A DNA stretch of 64,000 nucleotides from Saprospiraceae bacterium (lineage in GTDB: Bacteria > Bacteroidota > Bacteroidia > Chitinophagales > Saprospiraceae), in contig JADKAS010000006.1 of NCBI GenBank assembly GCA_016715245.1, positions 177,009 to 241,008 on the forward strand. The letters are read 5' to 3'. Below are positions 1 to 9,479 of this stretch, piece by piece. The first letter of the stretch is position 1; every line of letters begins with the position of its first letter. A program made the translations under genes and the position numbers. The notes under the pieces are model-generated. The model was not told where the DNA came from. It saw only the letters and a program-made list of their open reading frames with translations, and did no database searches.

Positions 1-312
1 GAGTTGTGATATGGTCTTTTCATAGTCAAAATCAGAAGCGTTTCTGAGACCACGCAATAAAAATCGTGCCCTTTTTTGTTCAGCATAATTCACCGTCAAG
101 CCTTCAAATGTTTCAATTTCCACTTTGTCTTTACCTTTAAAAACACTCTGAAGCCATTCTATTCTTTTTTCGAGAGGAAATAGGGATTGTTTTGAACTGT
201 TAACACCCACGGCCACATATATTTTATCAAATAATGGCAAGGCCCTTTCAACCAAATCCACATGACCGTTTGTAATGGGATCAAATGAACCAGGAAATAC
301 CGCTATATTCAT
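1..312 (-). CDS. coaD: Phosphopantetheine adenylyltransferase, 3' part missing at window edge
   Basis: CoaD transfers AMP from ATP to 4'-phosphopantetheine to give dephospho-CoA, the penultimate step of CoA synthesis in the cytoplasm. Read on the minus strand from the ATG at 310-312, the protein begins MNIAVFPGSFDPITNGHVDL. This holds the nucleotidyltransferase T/HxGH-type motif (TNGH) and the PGSFDPxTxGH signature of the family. Further in it has RGLRNASDFDYE, the conserved second CoaD motif. Only about 104 of the usual 155-165 residues are in the window; the C-terminus lies beyond base 1. The identification is secure from the motifs. No partner gene is visible on this side. Confidence 0.95.
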   Translation of the reverse strand, partial: MNIAVFPGSFDPITNGHVDLVERALPLFDKIYVAVGVNSSKQSLFPLEKRIEWLQSVFKGKDKVEIETFEGLTVNYAEQKRARFLLRGLRNASDFDYEKTISQL

Positions 313-1055
313 GGGTTTACTTTTATATTTTTTTAAGGCTTTCTGAATATGATGCTGCAGTCATTATGATAAACGACGCTAAAATATATAAATTTTTCTT
401 TTCCAACTTTCTCCTGCCCAAATTTAAGTTTACCTAATTTTAACCGATTCCTGTAAAATTCGGGTAATTAATTTATTGTTTCAATAAAAACTGAATTTTA
501 AAACAGACCACAAAATTACAAAATAAGAATATATTATTAATACATATTATTCAAAAACATGGTTTCCCTTTCATCTCAGAAGAATGAAAAAGAATGTTAT
601 TAGTATCATTTCACCCAACACAACAAAAAAAAAATCTGAAAAACCACTGAAAAACGTCAAAATGTCGGCTATTTGGCATTTATAAAATTTAATATTATTT
701 ATATTAATAATATTTATATATTTCGCTTTTATCTAATTTAAAAATATATTTTAATAATTTTATCTAAACAAATCATATAAAAATTTATTTTAATTAAATA
801 ACAGTATTATATTTGGATTTTTATTATTTTGTGAAATGTAATACAGACGACAAAAAATATAGTAATTGTTTAAAATACCCACCTCCTTACATACAAAATT
901 TTGAAAATAAAGCGTTAAATAGATGTTATCAATATATTATTCTGTATTTTTTTGATCCATAGAATAATGTTCACATATAAATTTGCACAATATTTGCAAC
1001 TGATGAATTTGTTAACCCATCTTAAAACACATTCAATCATTAAACACATTACAAA
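313..1055. other. AT-rich intergenic region
   Basis: About 740 bases between divergent coaD and the outer-membrane protein gene. It is very AT-rich, with long A and T runs around 620-840, and holds no convincing reading frame. TAAATTTG at 978-985 resembles the Bacteroidota -7 element TAnnTTTG and could serve the gene at 1056. The nearest TTG (952-954) is 23 bases upstream, slightly beyond the usual spacing, so the promoter assignment is weak. Confidence 0.5.
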
Positions 1056-1715
1056 ATGAAAAAATTAATATTTTCAATCTTCATGCTAAGTATTTTATGT
1101 ATCAGTGCTAATGCACAAGGCAGATTTAAAAAAGAAAAAACATTTTTCTTTGGTCCAAAAATAAGTGTTGCATACATTACTACACCTCAGGAACATTCAT
1201 TAATAGGAAACGACAATGACTATGTTGTTCATGACATCATGTACAGCAGCAGTTCTCCAATGTACTCAGGAGGATTGTTTATGCAGAAACATGCCGGTTT
1301 TTTGTTTTATCAGGCCAATCTTTCTTATTCATATTTCAAAACAAAATATGATGTAAAATCTTATGACAACAGAAATTTCAGCCCTGTCATGTCAGAATCT
1401 TTTCATTATATCGATTTTAATGTAGTCGGAGGTTTACTGATCAACAACTTCAGAATTGGGGTTGGGCCTGTTGTCCACGTTCTTGGCGGCTACAACAGCG
1501 AACTTGAAGTTATCCCTGAATACAACAATCGTATTAAATCTCATACATTTGGTTTTACCAGTAGTGTTGGATACAATTTTAAAGGCCTTTTTATCGACCT
1601 GAGATATGAAAACTCTTTCCGAAGTATAGGTGACCATATTTATTACGGCGAAAGGAAATCCTCCTTCAAAGGTTCTCCCAACAATTTCAGCATAAACCTT
1701 GGATACGGTTTTTAA
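1056..1715 (+). CDS. Secreted outer-membrane beta-barrel-like protein, function unknown
   Basis: A 219-residue protein with a clear Sec signal peptide (MKKLIFSIFMLSILCISANA, cleavage before Q). The mature part is rich in alternating aromatic/hydrophobic residues and glycine, with repeated short strands (GGLFMQKHAGFLFYQANLSY, VGGLLINNFRIGVGP) and ends in a strand finishing GYGF. That is the usual shape of a small outer-membrane beta-barrel with a C-terminal aromatic residue. No catalytic motif is visible. It is followed directly by a strong intrinsic terminator, so it is probably transcribed alone. The outer-membrane call is inferred from composition and strand pattern; the biological role is unknown. 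Confidence 0.6.
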   Translation: MKKLIFSIFMLSILCISANAQGRFKKEKTFFFGPKISVAYITTPQEHSLIGNDNDYVVHDIMYSSSSPMYSGGLFMQKHAGFLFYQANLSYSYFKTKYDVKSYDNRNFSPVMSESFHYIDFNVVGGLLINNFRIGVGPVVHVLGGYNSELEVIPEYNNRIKSHTFGFTSSVGYNFKGLFIDLRYENSFRSIGDHIYYGERKSSFKGSPNNFSINLGYGF

Positions 1716-1750
1716 TAGTACAACTTATTACGAAATCATAAATACAGTCA

Positions 1751-1781
1751 AAAGGCCGGCAGAAATGTTGGCCTTTTTTTT
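1751..1781 (+). terminator. Rho-independent terminator after the beta-barrel gene
   Basis: The arms AAAGGCC (1751-1757) and GGCCTTT (1770-1776) pair around a 12-base loop and are followed by a run of T to 1781. It lies 35 bases after the stop codon at 1715. Confidence 0.85.
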
Positions 1782-1991
1782 AGTTACCTAAACATTTATA
1801 GAATAATCAATTGATTATTATGTAATGATGGCAATCATAAAAGGTTATGATAATTATCAAGTGGAAAATTGAACTCTTCAGCTACATTTGTAAAAACAAA
1901 AGGATGATAAAATAAATAGATTTTGTTATTAAAAATATTTGATATTTATGTCTGAATCTTTTTACATTTTTTAATCCATACATATATCACC

Positions 1992-2843
1992 ATGAAATCA
2001 ATATTAATACCGGTAGATTTTTCAGACTGCTCTTTTACTGCTTCAAAATATGCAGCGGAAATTGCAAAATTAACGAAGGCTAAACTAATATTTTTTAACG
2101 CCTATTTCGTACCCTTTTCAGGACAGGAGATATATTTTAGCCCTGAAATTATAGCGGAACAAGAAAAATCCGTGATGGTGAAACTCATGAATTTTAGTAA
2201 CAAAGTCGTACAATCTGTCACTGATTCTTCTTCCTTGATTTGCCACCATGTAACCATGCCGGGTCTTCTTACCAACTATATTTCCGATTTAATTGAAGAA
2301 CATTCAATAGATATGATTGTGATGGGAACAACTGGTCAAAATGAATTACTGAAAAAAATATTTATCGGAAGTAATGCGAATAGTATTGTTCAAAACAGTA
2401 CCGTTCCTGTTCTCGTTGTTCCTGAAAAAACTGATTTCAAACCATTGCAGAAAATCGTGTTTGCAACCTCTTTACAGGAAATAAAAGACTTGAACATCAT
2501 CTATCCATTAATGGAATTATCCTGGTTCACCAAGTTTGAAATTCATTTTGTTGTTGTCGTTACCGATGAAAAAACCATTCCTACTGAAGAACAACTAAAA
2601 GAATATATGTCATTGGATTCCGTATTTAAACACATTCCGCATTTTCTCGAAGTGGTTGAAGATAAAAATGTGGTGCACGCTTTGGAATCCTATATCCAGG
2701 ATATTGAAGCAGACCTGCTGGTCACCATTCCTAAAAAACATGGACTAATTGACAAGATTTTTCAAAAAAGTGTGACTTCCGAGATGGTTTTTCTTGCTTA
2801 TTTACCTATCTTGTGCCTTAAACCGGAGACAAAAAACGTTTAA
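1992..2843 (+). CDS. Universal stress protein, tandem UspA domains
   Basis: A 283-residue cytoplasmic protein. The first UspA domain (about 1-145) starts MKSILIPVDFSDCS and carries a nucleotide-binding loop of the form GxxG...GS (GTTGQNELLKKIFIGS), with one more residue between the glycines than in the usual G-2x-G-9x-G[ST] pattern. It ends in the typical NSTVPVLVVPE. The second half (about 152-280) has the Usp fold pattern but no clear glycine loop, as is common in tandem Bacteroidota Usps. Family members bind ATP or act as stress-response adaptors; the target here is unknown. It stands upstream of the site-2 protease with a gap of about 110 bases. Confidence 0.85.
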   Translation: MKSILIPVDFSDCSFTASKYAAEIAKLTKAKLIFFNAYFVPFSGQEIYFSPEIIAEQEKSVMVKLMNFSNKVVQSVTDSSSLICHHVTMPGLLTNYISDLIEEHSIDMIVMGTTGQNELLKKIFIGSNANSIVQNSTVPVLVVPEKTDFKPLQKIVFATSLQEIKDLNIIYPLMELSWFTKFEIHFVVVVTDEKTIPTEEQLKEYMSLDSVFKHIPHFLEVVEDKNVVHALESYIQDIEADLLVTIPKKHGLIDKIFQKSVTSEMVFLAYLPILCLKPETKNV

Positions 2844-2956
2844 TGACACATCAAATTGAATTATAAGATTAATGATGATACTGTTTTATAAAACGGATTT
2901 TCATTATTCAGGGGTTTTGATTTGCCTGCATATGTCTCTCTATATTTTATAAGATT

Positions 2957-4063
2957 ATGAATTATTCTTTGCAACTGGGCAAAATATCAGGAATTAAAAT
3001 ACAGGTTCACTGGACATTTATCCTTATTATTGGCTGGATAGTGTATGTCAACCTGCAGGCAGGTGCAAACCCTGCTCAACTTGTTTGGGCGGTAATGTTT
3101 GTTTTGACTCTTTTCGTGTGTGTTCTTCTGCATGAACTGGGACATGCACTTGCAGCAAAAAAATACCACATTGTTACAAAAGACATAACCCTTTTGCCCA
3201 TCGGGGGAGTGGCAAGATTGGAATCCATTCCTGAAAAACCCAAACAGGAACTGGTAGTAGCCTTAGCGGGCCCATTGGTCAATTTTGTCATTTTAATCAT
3301 TTTACTGCCTTTCATATGGAAAATTGGAATTCCCGATATTGACAATATTCAGTTTACTGACCAGACTAATTTTGTGTATAAACTAATGATTGTGAATCTC
3401 TGGCTTGCGGTATTCAACCTCATTCCTGCCTTTCCCATGGATGGTGGAAGGGTTTTAAGGGCCGTATTGTCATTTTCAATGCCCAGAGTAAAAGCTACGG
3501 AAATTGCAGCAAAAATGGGGCAATTGCTTTCAATTATATTTGTGATTTTGGGATTTTTTTACAATCCGTTCCTGATTTTTATAGGGTTTTTTATTTTTAT
3601 CGGAGCCCAGTCTGAAGTTGAAATGACCAGGGCTAAATTTTCTTTGGAAGGTAAATATGTGTTTGATATCCTCATGAAAGACTTCCCTACCCTTCAGAAA
3701 AGAAATACCATCAAAGATTCTATTCACGATATCCTGAACAGTCAACATAAAAATTTTCTTATTATGGATGAAAATACTCCCGTTGGCACTTTAAACAGAA
3801 ATGAAATAATCGATGCTTTAAGCAAGGGACTGGAAACAAGTCCTGTCGGGGCAGTGATGAACCCCGGCTTAATCTCACTTGATATAAATACTCCTTTAGA
3901 AGAGGCTTTTCAACTTTTACAAGGCCAATCCAATTTGGTTCCCGTTTTTGAAAACGGTGTTTTGGTGGGAGCATTGGACTATGAAAATATCACTGAATTT
4001 ATACTTATTAAAACTATTAAAGAAACATCTTTTAAGGAATCAAATAAGATCGGAATTTCATGA
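2957..4063 (+). CDS. Site-2 protease family (M50) membrane metalloprotease with CBS domains
   Basis: A 368-residue intramembrane protease. The zinc site HELGH is at residues 59-63 inside a membrane segment, and the third ligand region NLIPAFPMDGGR is at about 154-165, both diagnostic of S2P-type peptidases. About five hydrophobic segments occupy residues 20-215. A C-terminal cytoplasmic portion (about 220-350) reads as a CBS pair (e.g. VGAVMNPGLISLDINTPLEE), which in this family usually senses adenine nucleotides. The stop overlaps the start of the next gene by four bases (ATGA), which indicates translational coupling. The substrate is unknown. Confidence is high for the family and low for the physiological role. 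Confidence 0.9.
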   Translation: MNYSLQLGKISGIKIQVHWTFILIIGWIVYVNLQAGANPAQLVWAVMFVLTLFVCVLLHELGHALAAKKYHIVTKDITLLPIGGVARLESIPEKPKQELVVALAGPLVNFVILIILLPFIWKIGIPDIDNIQFTDQTNFVYKLMIVNLWLAVFNLIPAFPMDGGRVLRAVLSFSMPRVKATEIAAKMGQLLSIIFVILGFFYNPFLIFIGFFIFIGAQSEVEMTRAKFSLEGKYVFDILMKDFPTLQKRNTIKDSIHDILNSQHKNFLIMDENTPVGTLNRNEIIDALSKGLETSPVGAVMNPGLISLDINTPLEEAFQLLQGQSNLVPVFENGVLVGALDYENITEFILIKTIKETSFKESNKIGIS

Positions 4064-5358
4064 GTTATTCATATCAGCATAAAATCAAAACTGCAGACGA
4101 AGCTGTCCGGGTAATACAATCCGGAAACAGGATTATCATTCAGGGAAGTGCAGCCACACCATTGGTACTTACTGAAGCACTTGGAAAAAGGGCCGGCGAA
4201 TTACTTAATGTAGAAATCATATGTATATCATTACACGGAGATTTAAAACTAATTTTTGAAGAATACCCTAAAAGTTTTTATTTCAATGCTCTTTTTGTTT
4301 CCGCAAATCTGAGACAGGTTGTCAACGATGAAAGAGGCGATTACGTCCCGGTTTTTCTAAGTGAAATAAGTAAACTTTTTAAACACAACTACCTGCCTGT
4401 TGATGTTGTGCTTTTACATTGTTCTCCTCCGGACAAAAATGGATTTTGTTCCCTCGGTGTCAGTGTTGACATCATAAAATCTGCTGCACTGACAGGAAAA
4501 TATATTATTGCCCAAATCAATAAAAAAATGCCTCGGACTCACGGTGACAGCTTTATCCATGTTGATGACATAAATGTATTGGTGGAAGTAGATCAGGATT
4601 TACCGGAAGTAAGCTATTCGTCCCAGATCAATGATTCAGACAAAATTATCGCCGGGAACTGTGCTTCTTTAATAGATGACAAGGCTACTTTACAAATGGG
4701 AATAGGTAACATACCTGATGCCGTATTAAAGGAATTATTGGGTCATAAAGACCTGGGCATTCATACGGAGATGTTTTCTGATGGAATTCTTGACCTTATC
4801 GACAAAGGTGTCATCACCAATAAATTCAAGAAAAAACACAGGGATAAAATTGTGTCTTCATTTGCTATTGGCAGCAGGAAGTTGTACGATTTTATTGATG
4901 ACAATCCTATGTTTGAATTCCTGGAATCGGAATATGTAAATTCAAGTGACGTCATATCTAAAAATCCTAAAGTGGTGGCATTAAACAGCGCTATACAAAT
5001 AGACCTTACAGGGCAGGTCTGTTCGGACTCCATTGGTACCTACCAATATTCAGGTGTAGGTGGTCAGATGGACTTTATGAGAGGAGCTGCGCTTTCCGAA
5101 AAAGGAAAACCTATCATAGCCATGCCAAGTATCACTTCAAAGGGAGAAAGTAAAATTTGCCCTTTTCTTCATCAGGGCGCCGGCGTAGTTACGACGAGAG
5201 CACATGTACATTACGTTATTACAGAATATGGTATCACCAATCTTTTTGGAAAAAATCTTAAACAAAGAGCCTATGCGTTGATAGATATAGCTCATCCCGA
5301 TCACAGAGAGATGCTTGACAAAGCTGCATTCGAAAGATTTGGTTCAAAAATCATTTAA
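4060..5358 (+). CDS. Acetyl-CoA hydrolase/transferase family protein
   Basis: A 432-residue enzyme of the acetyl-CoA hydrolase / 4-hydroxybutyrate CoA-transferase family, which moves CoA between acyl groups through a glutamyl-CoA intermediate. Visible family features are the first-domain segment CSPPDKNGFCSLG, the second-domain segments GIGNIPDAVL and HTEMFSDGI, and the C-terminal signature ALIDIAHPDHREML. The length matches the family. The start overlaps the stop of the S2P protease gene, so the two are probably co-translated. The acyl substrate (acetate, butyrate, succinate) cannot be read from the sequence. Confidence 0.9.
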   Translation: MSYSYQHKIKTADEAVRVIQSGNRIIIQGSAATPLVLTEALGKRAGELLNVEIICISLHGDLKLIFEEYPKSFYFNALFVSANLRQVVNDERGDYVPVFLSEISKLFKHNYLPVDVVLLHCSPPDKNGFCSLGVSVDIIKSAALTGKYIIAQINKKMPRTHGDSFIHVDDINVLVEVDQDLPEVSYSSQINDSDKIIAGNCASLIDDKATLQMGIGNIPDAVLKELLGHKDLGIHTEMFSDGILDLIDKGVITNKFKKKHRDKIVSSFAIGSRKLYDFIDDNPMFEFLESEYVNSSDVISKNPKVVALNSAIQIDLTGQVCSDSIGTYQYSGVGGQMDFMRGAALSEKGKPIIAMPSITSKGESKICPFLHQGAGVVTTRAHVHYVITEYGITNLFGKNLKQRAYALIDIAHPDHREMLDKAAFERFGSKII

Positions 5359-5440
5359 AAATTTTATTTCGAAAAGTTTAATCAGGTATTTTAAATTTTA
5401 AAAATTATTGGTGATTTTTCTGAGCTTTATGGAAACTATT

Positions 5441-5471
5441 TTGGGGAGTTCAAAGGTTTTCCTTACTTTTG
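5441..5471 (+). promoter_or_regulatory. Bacteroidota-type promoter for gap
   Basis: TTG at 5441-5443 and TACTTTTG at 5464-5471 are separated by 20 bases, matching the Bacteroidota housekeeping promoter TTG-N19-21-TAnnTTTG. Transcription would begin near 5477, which excludes the earlier in-frame TTG-type start at 5488 as the likely start and supports the ATG at 5539. Confidence 0.7.
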
Positions 5472-5538
5472 TGCTGTCTTTTGAGATTTGACTCAATTGT
5501 TATACGTAATTAATTTATTCATTATAATTTTAAGAAAT

Positions 5539-6552
5539 ATGTCATCAAAAATCAATGTTGCAATTAATGGTTTCGGTAGAATAGGCAGATTGGTGTATCG
5601 CCAGATCTATAACATGGAAGGTATTGATGTAGTCGCTGTAAATGACTTAACAAATCCTTCAGTTCTGGCTCATTTATTGAAGTACGATACAGCACAAGGC
5701 AGGTTTAATCAGGATGTTAAAGCTGGTGAAGACAGACTTTTTGTCAATGGTGAAGAAGTCATGGTGTATGCACAAAAAGACCCATCAATGATTCCATGGA
5801 AAAATCATAATATAGATGTTGTTCTTGAATGTACTGGTTTTTTTACAGACAAAACCAAAGCTGAAACTCACCTGGCAGCGGGAGCAAGAAAAGTAGTTAT
5901 TTCAGCACCTGCAACCGGAGATTTAAAAACCATAGTTTTTAATGTAAACCATAAAATCCTGGATGGTTCAGAAACCGTGATAAGTTGTGCTTCCTGTACC
6001 ACCAATTGCCTGGCTCCTATGGCAAAAGTTCTGGAAGATACTTTCGGAATTACTACAGGCCTCATGTCAACCATTCACGCATACACAAACGACCAAAACA
6101 CACAGGACTCTCCTCATGCAAAAGGTGATTTAAGAAGAGCCCGCGCTGCAGCACAAAATATTGTACCCAACAGCACAGGCGCTGCAAAAGCTATAGGATT
6201 GGTAATACCTAGCCTGAAAGGCAAACTTGATGGTGGAGCTCAAAGGGTACCCACATTAACCGGTTCTCTGACAGAGCTTGTTACTATCCTGGGTAAAAAC
6301 ACTTCAGTAGCAGAGGTCAATGCGGTCATGAAAGCGGCTGCCAATGAAAGTTTTGGATATACAGAAGATGAAATCGTCAGCAGTGATGTAATCGGAATGG
6401 AATTCGGAAGTTTATTTGATGCAACTCAGACCAGAGTCATTGAAAATAATGGAATGCAGCTTGTAAAAACCGTAAGCTGGTATGATAATGAAATGAGTTA
6501 TGTGTCACAATTGGTAAGAACTCTGCATTATTTTGCTAACCTAATGAAATAA
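5539..6552 (+). CDS. gap: Glyceraldehyde-3-phosphate dehydrogenase, type I
   Basis: Glycolytic enzyme oxidising glyceraldehyde-3-phosphate to 1,3-bisphosphoglycerate with NAD(P). The start is placed at the ATG at 5539 because the protein then begins MSSKINVAINGFGRIGR, giving the Rossmann motif GFGRIGR at residues 11-17; an upstream in-frame extension has no homology-like sequence. The catalytic cysteine is Cys153 in ASCTTNC, and the C-terminal domain ends WYDNEMSYVSQLVRTLHYF as usual. The length (337 aa) is typical. pgk follows five bases after the stop, so gap-pgk form one transcription unit for consecutive glycolytic steps. Confidence 0.97.
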   Translation: MSSKINVAINGFGRIGRLVYRQIYNMEGIDVVAVNDLTNPSVLAHLLKYDTAQGRFNQDVKAGEDRLFVNGEEVMVYAQKDPSMIPWKNHNIDVVLECTGFFTDKTKAETHLAAGARKVVISAPATGDLKTIVFNVNHKILDGSETVISCASCTTNCLAPMAKVLEDTFGITTGLMSTIHAYTNDQNTQDSPHAKGDLRRARAAAQNIVPNSTGAAKAIGLVIPSLKGKLDGGAQRVPTLTGSLTELVTILGKNTSVAEVNAVMKAAANESFGYTEDEIVSSDVIGMEFGSLFDATQTRVIENNGMQLVKTVSWYDNEMSYVSQLVRTLHYFANLMK

Positions 6553-6557
6553 TCAAT

Positions 6558-7754
6558 ATGCTTCATTTTGATAATTTTGATTTTAAACATCAAAAAGTAC
6601 TTGTCAGAGTTGACTTTAATGTTCCTTTGAATGACAAAATGGAAATATCGGACGACACCAGAATAATGGGTGCAGTACCTACCATTAATAAAATCCTTAA
6701 GGATGGCGGATCAGTGGTATTAATGAGTCATCTTGGTCGTCCAAAAGAAGGTCCTGTGGACAAGTACAGCCTTTCACATCTTTTACCAAGATTGAAAGAA
6801 CTTTTTGGAAACGACAAAGTTTTTTTTGCAAATGATTGCATCAGTGAAGATGCCTTTAAAAAGTCTTCAACTTTGGGTGCCGGAGAGATTCTGCTACTTG
6901 AAAACCTCAGATTTTACAAAGAGGAAGAAAAGGGTGATAAATCCTTTGCTGAAAAATTAAGTCATCACGGCAATATTTATATCAATGACGCTTTTGGGAC
7001 TGCCCACAGAGCGCATGCTTCGACCTCTATTATTGCCGAATTTTTCACATCGGAAAAAAAAGGTTTTGGCTATCTGATGAATGCCGAAATTGAAAATGCA
7101 GAGTTTGTTTTGCATAAAGCTGTAAAACCAGTTACGGCTATAGTCGGAGGTGCTAAAGTGTCTGACAAAATTCAATTGCTTGAGAGACTTATCGACATTA
7201 TGGATAATATACTCATCGGAGGTGGTATGGCCTATACTTTTATTGCAGCACAGGGTGGAAAAATAGGTACTTCACTCTGCGAACCCGATTTCAAAGAACT
7301 GGCTTTAAAAATTATGGAAAAAGCCAAAAACCAAAATACCAAAATTTATTTGCCCGTTGATTCCCTGGCAGCAAACAGATTTGCAGCAGATGCAGAAATA
7401 CTGTCAGTCAACAGCAATGAAATTCCGGATGGGTGGATGGGACTTGACATTGGTCCACTTGCGATTGAAGAGTACAGTACAGTCGTAAAATCCTCCAAAA
7501 CCATTCTGTGGAACGGCCCAATGGGTGTTTTTGAATTTCCTGCTTTTTCGAAGGGAACCTTTTCGATAGCATCTTCGGTTGCAGATGCTACTTCCAACGG
7601 CGCATTTTCATTAATAGGTGGTGGAGACAGTGTCTCTGCTATACATCAATCCGGGCTTTCTTCCAAGGTTTCCTATATATCTACCGGAGGTGGAGCTATG
7701 CTTGAATTTTTGGAAGGAAAAGAATTGCCCGGTATTAAAGCTATCAAAGAATAA
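6558..7754 (+). CDS. pgk: Phosphoglycerate kinase
   Basis: Transfers phosphate from 1,3-bisphosphoglycerate to ADP. The 398-residue protein has the N-terminal PGK signature VLVRVDFNVPL, the substrate-binding DDTRI and SHLGRPK, the NDAFGTAHRAHAST segment, and the C-terminal nucleotide-binding GGGDS. The length and order of motifs are normal. It lies five bases after gap and 16 bases before the acyl-CoA carboxylase gene, suggesting a three-gene transcript. Confidence 0.97.
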   Translation: MLHFDNFDFKHQKVLVRVDFNVPLNDKMEISDDTRIMGAVPTINKILKDGGSVVLMSHLGRPKEGPVDKYSLSHLLPRLKELFGNDKVFFANDCISEDAFKKSSTLGAGEILLLENLRFYKEEEKGDKSFAEKLSHHGNIYINDAFGTAHRAHASTSIIAEFFTSEKKGFGYLMNAEIENAEFVLHKAVKPVTAIVGGAKVSDKIQLLERLIDIMDNILIGGGMAYTFIAAQGGKIGTSLCEPDFKELALKIMEKAKNQNTKIYLPVDSLAANRFAADAEILSVNSNEIPDGWMGLDIGPLAIEEYSTVVKSSKTILWNGPMGVFEFPAFSKGTFSIASSVADATSNGAFSLIGGGDSVSAIHQSGLSSKVSYISTGGGAMLEFLEGKELPGIKAIKE

Positions 7755-7770
7755 CCTTTATAATACCTCT

Positions 7771-9404
7771 ATGGAATCTAAAAGTTTAGAATTTCTTAAA
7801 AATGAAGATGCTTTAAAATTGGCCACGTCTGCTGTTCAATACAAACTTGACAAAATATATCTGGGAGGTGGCAAAGAAAAAATTGAAAAGTTAAAAAAGG
7901 AAGGAAAATTACCTGCACGGGAAAGAATCAAAAAACTTTTGGATCCAAAAAGTGATTTTTTTGAAATCGGGGCTTTTGCAGGTTATCAAATGTATGAAGA
8001 ACATGGTGGTTGTCCGGCAGGTGGTACTGTCATGGGAATTGGAAAAGTTTCCGGCAAGTTATGTATGATTGTTGCCAATGACCCTACAGTTAAAGCCGGT
8101 GCCTGGTTTCCTATTACAGGTAAAAAAAATCTGAGAGCACAGGAAATCGCTATGGAGAACCGGCTCCCCATTATCTATCTGGTAGATAGTGCAGGAATAT
8201 ATCTTCCTATGCAGGATGAAATATTTGCAGATAAAGAACATTTTGGAAGAATATTCAGAAACAACGCAAAAATGTCGGCAATGGGTATCCCTCAGATTGC
8301 TGCCATAATGGGGAGTTGTGTTGCCGGTGGTGCTTACCTTCCTATCATGAGTGATGAAGCATTGATCGTTGAAAAAACAGGTTCAATTTTTCTGGCAGGC
8401 CCCTACCTGGTAAAAGCAGCTATTGGCGAGGATACTGATCAGGAGACGCTTGGAGGTGCAGACACGCACTGCGATATTTCAGGGGTTACAGATTATAAAA
8501 TGCCGGATGAAGAAACCTGTCTGAAAACCATCAGAGAACTGATTAAAAAATACGGCAATACTGAAAAAGAAAATTTTGACAGGTCGGAACCGGTTTTGCC
8601 GGAATTTCCTGTTGAAGATATAATGGGAATATTTCCGGAAAACCCTGTCAAACCTTATGACATGGTTGATATATTAAAAACCATTGTTGATAAGGACACC
8701 CTTATCCAATACAAAGAAACGTATGGTAAATCAATAGTTTGCGCCTATGCGCGCATAGATGGCTGGGCTGTTGGTATTGTTGCCAATCAAAGACAGGTGG
8801 TTAAAAACGCACTGGGAGAAATGCAATTTGGCGGCGTTATTTATTCTGACTCCGCAGATAAGGCGACAAGATTTATTATGAATTGCAACCAGAAAAAAAT
8901 CCCTCTTGTTTTTTTACACGACGTTACAGGATTTATGGTCGGAAAAAGATCTGAACATGGAGGCATTATAAAAGACGGAGCCAAAATGGTAAATGCTGTT
9001 GCAAACAGTACGGTTCCTAAATTTACAGTAGTGTTGGGAAATTCCTATGGCGCAGGAAATTATGCTATGTGTGGAAAAGCATATGACCCAAGATTAATTG
9101 TGGCCTGGCCAACTGCAAAATTGCCGTTATGGGAGGCACACAAGCCGCCAGAGTACTGACCCAAATTCAGGTCTCTTCCCTAAAATCCAAGGGTTCCGCC
9201 CCGGACAAGGAAGCCGAAATAGAATTATTTGAAAAAATAAAATCAAGGTATGACAGTCAGACGAGTGCCTATTATGCCGCTTCAAGAATGTGGGTGGATG
9301 CCATTATTGACCCAAGAGATACCAGAAAAATGATTTCAACTGGAATAGAAATGGCAAACCACTCTCCGATTGAAAAATTTAATACAGGAGTCATACAGAC
9401 ATAA
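7771..9404 (+). CDS. Acyl-CoA carboxylase carboxyltransferase (beta) subunit, frame broken by one missing base
   Basis: Carboxyltransferase half of a biotin-dependent acyl-CoA carboxylase of the propionyl-/methylcrotonyl-CoA type. The ATG at 7771 gives MESKSLEFLKNEDALK, a typical start. Family features include CPAGGTVMGIG, AGAWFPITGKKNLRAQ, FADKEHFGRIF (methylcrotonyl-like) and SYGAGNYAMCGKAYDPRL. At about 9121 the frame is lost: the reading AKL-PLWEAHK stops at 9159. Restoring one G (TTGCC to TTGGCC) gives AKLAVMGGTQAA and continues to the normal C-terminus NTGVIQT at 9404, 544 aa in all. A one-base consensus error seems more likely than true inactivation. The substrate is inferred only from motif resemblance. 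Confidence 0.88.
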
Positions 9405-9479
9405 TAGGAAATATAAAATATTTCCTGCCAGATTATTTGAAATCTCTTACAGGAATATTTCCAGATTAATCACACATTT

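Noticed and set aside
640..690. GTCAAAATGTCGG-like sequence as a heat-shock operator
   Set aside because: Only an imperfect inverted repeat, far from either gene start, with no second site.
9406..9428. Inverted repeat AGGAAATAT/ATATTTCCT after the carboxylase gene as a terminator
   Set aside because: The stem is AT-rich and no T run follows; it may be a weak hairpin but not a supported terminator.
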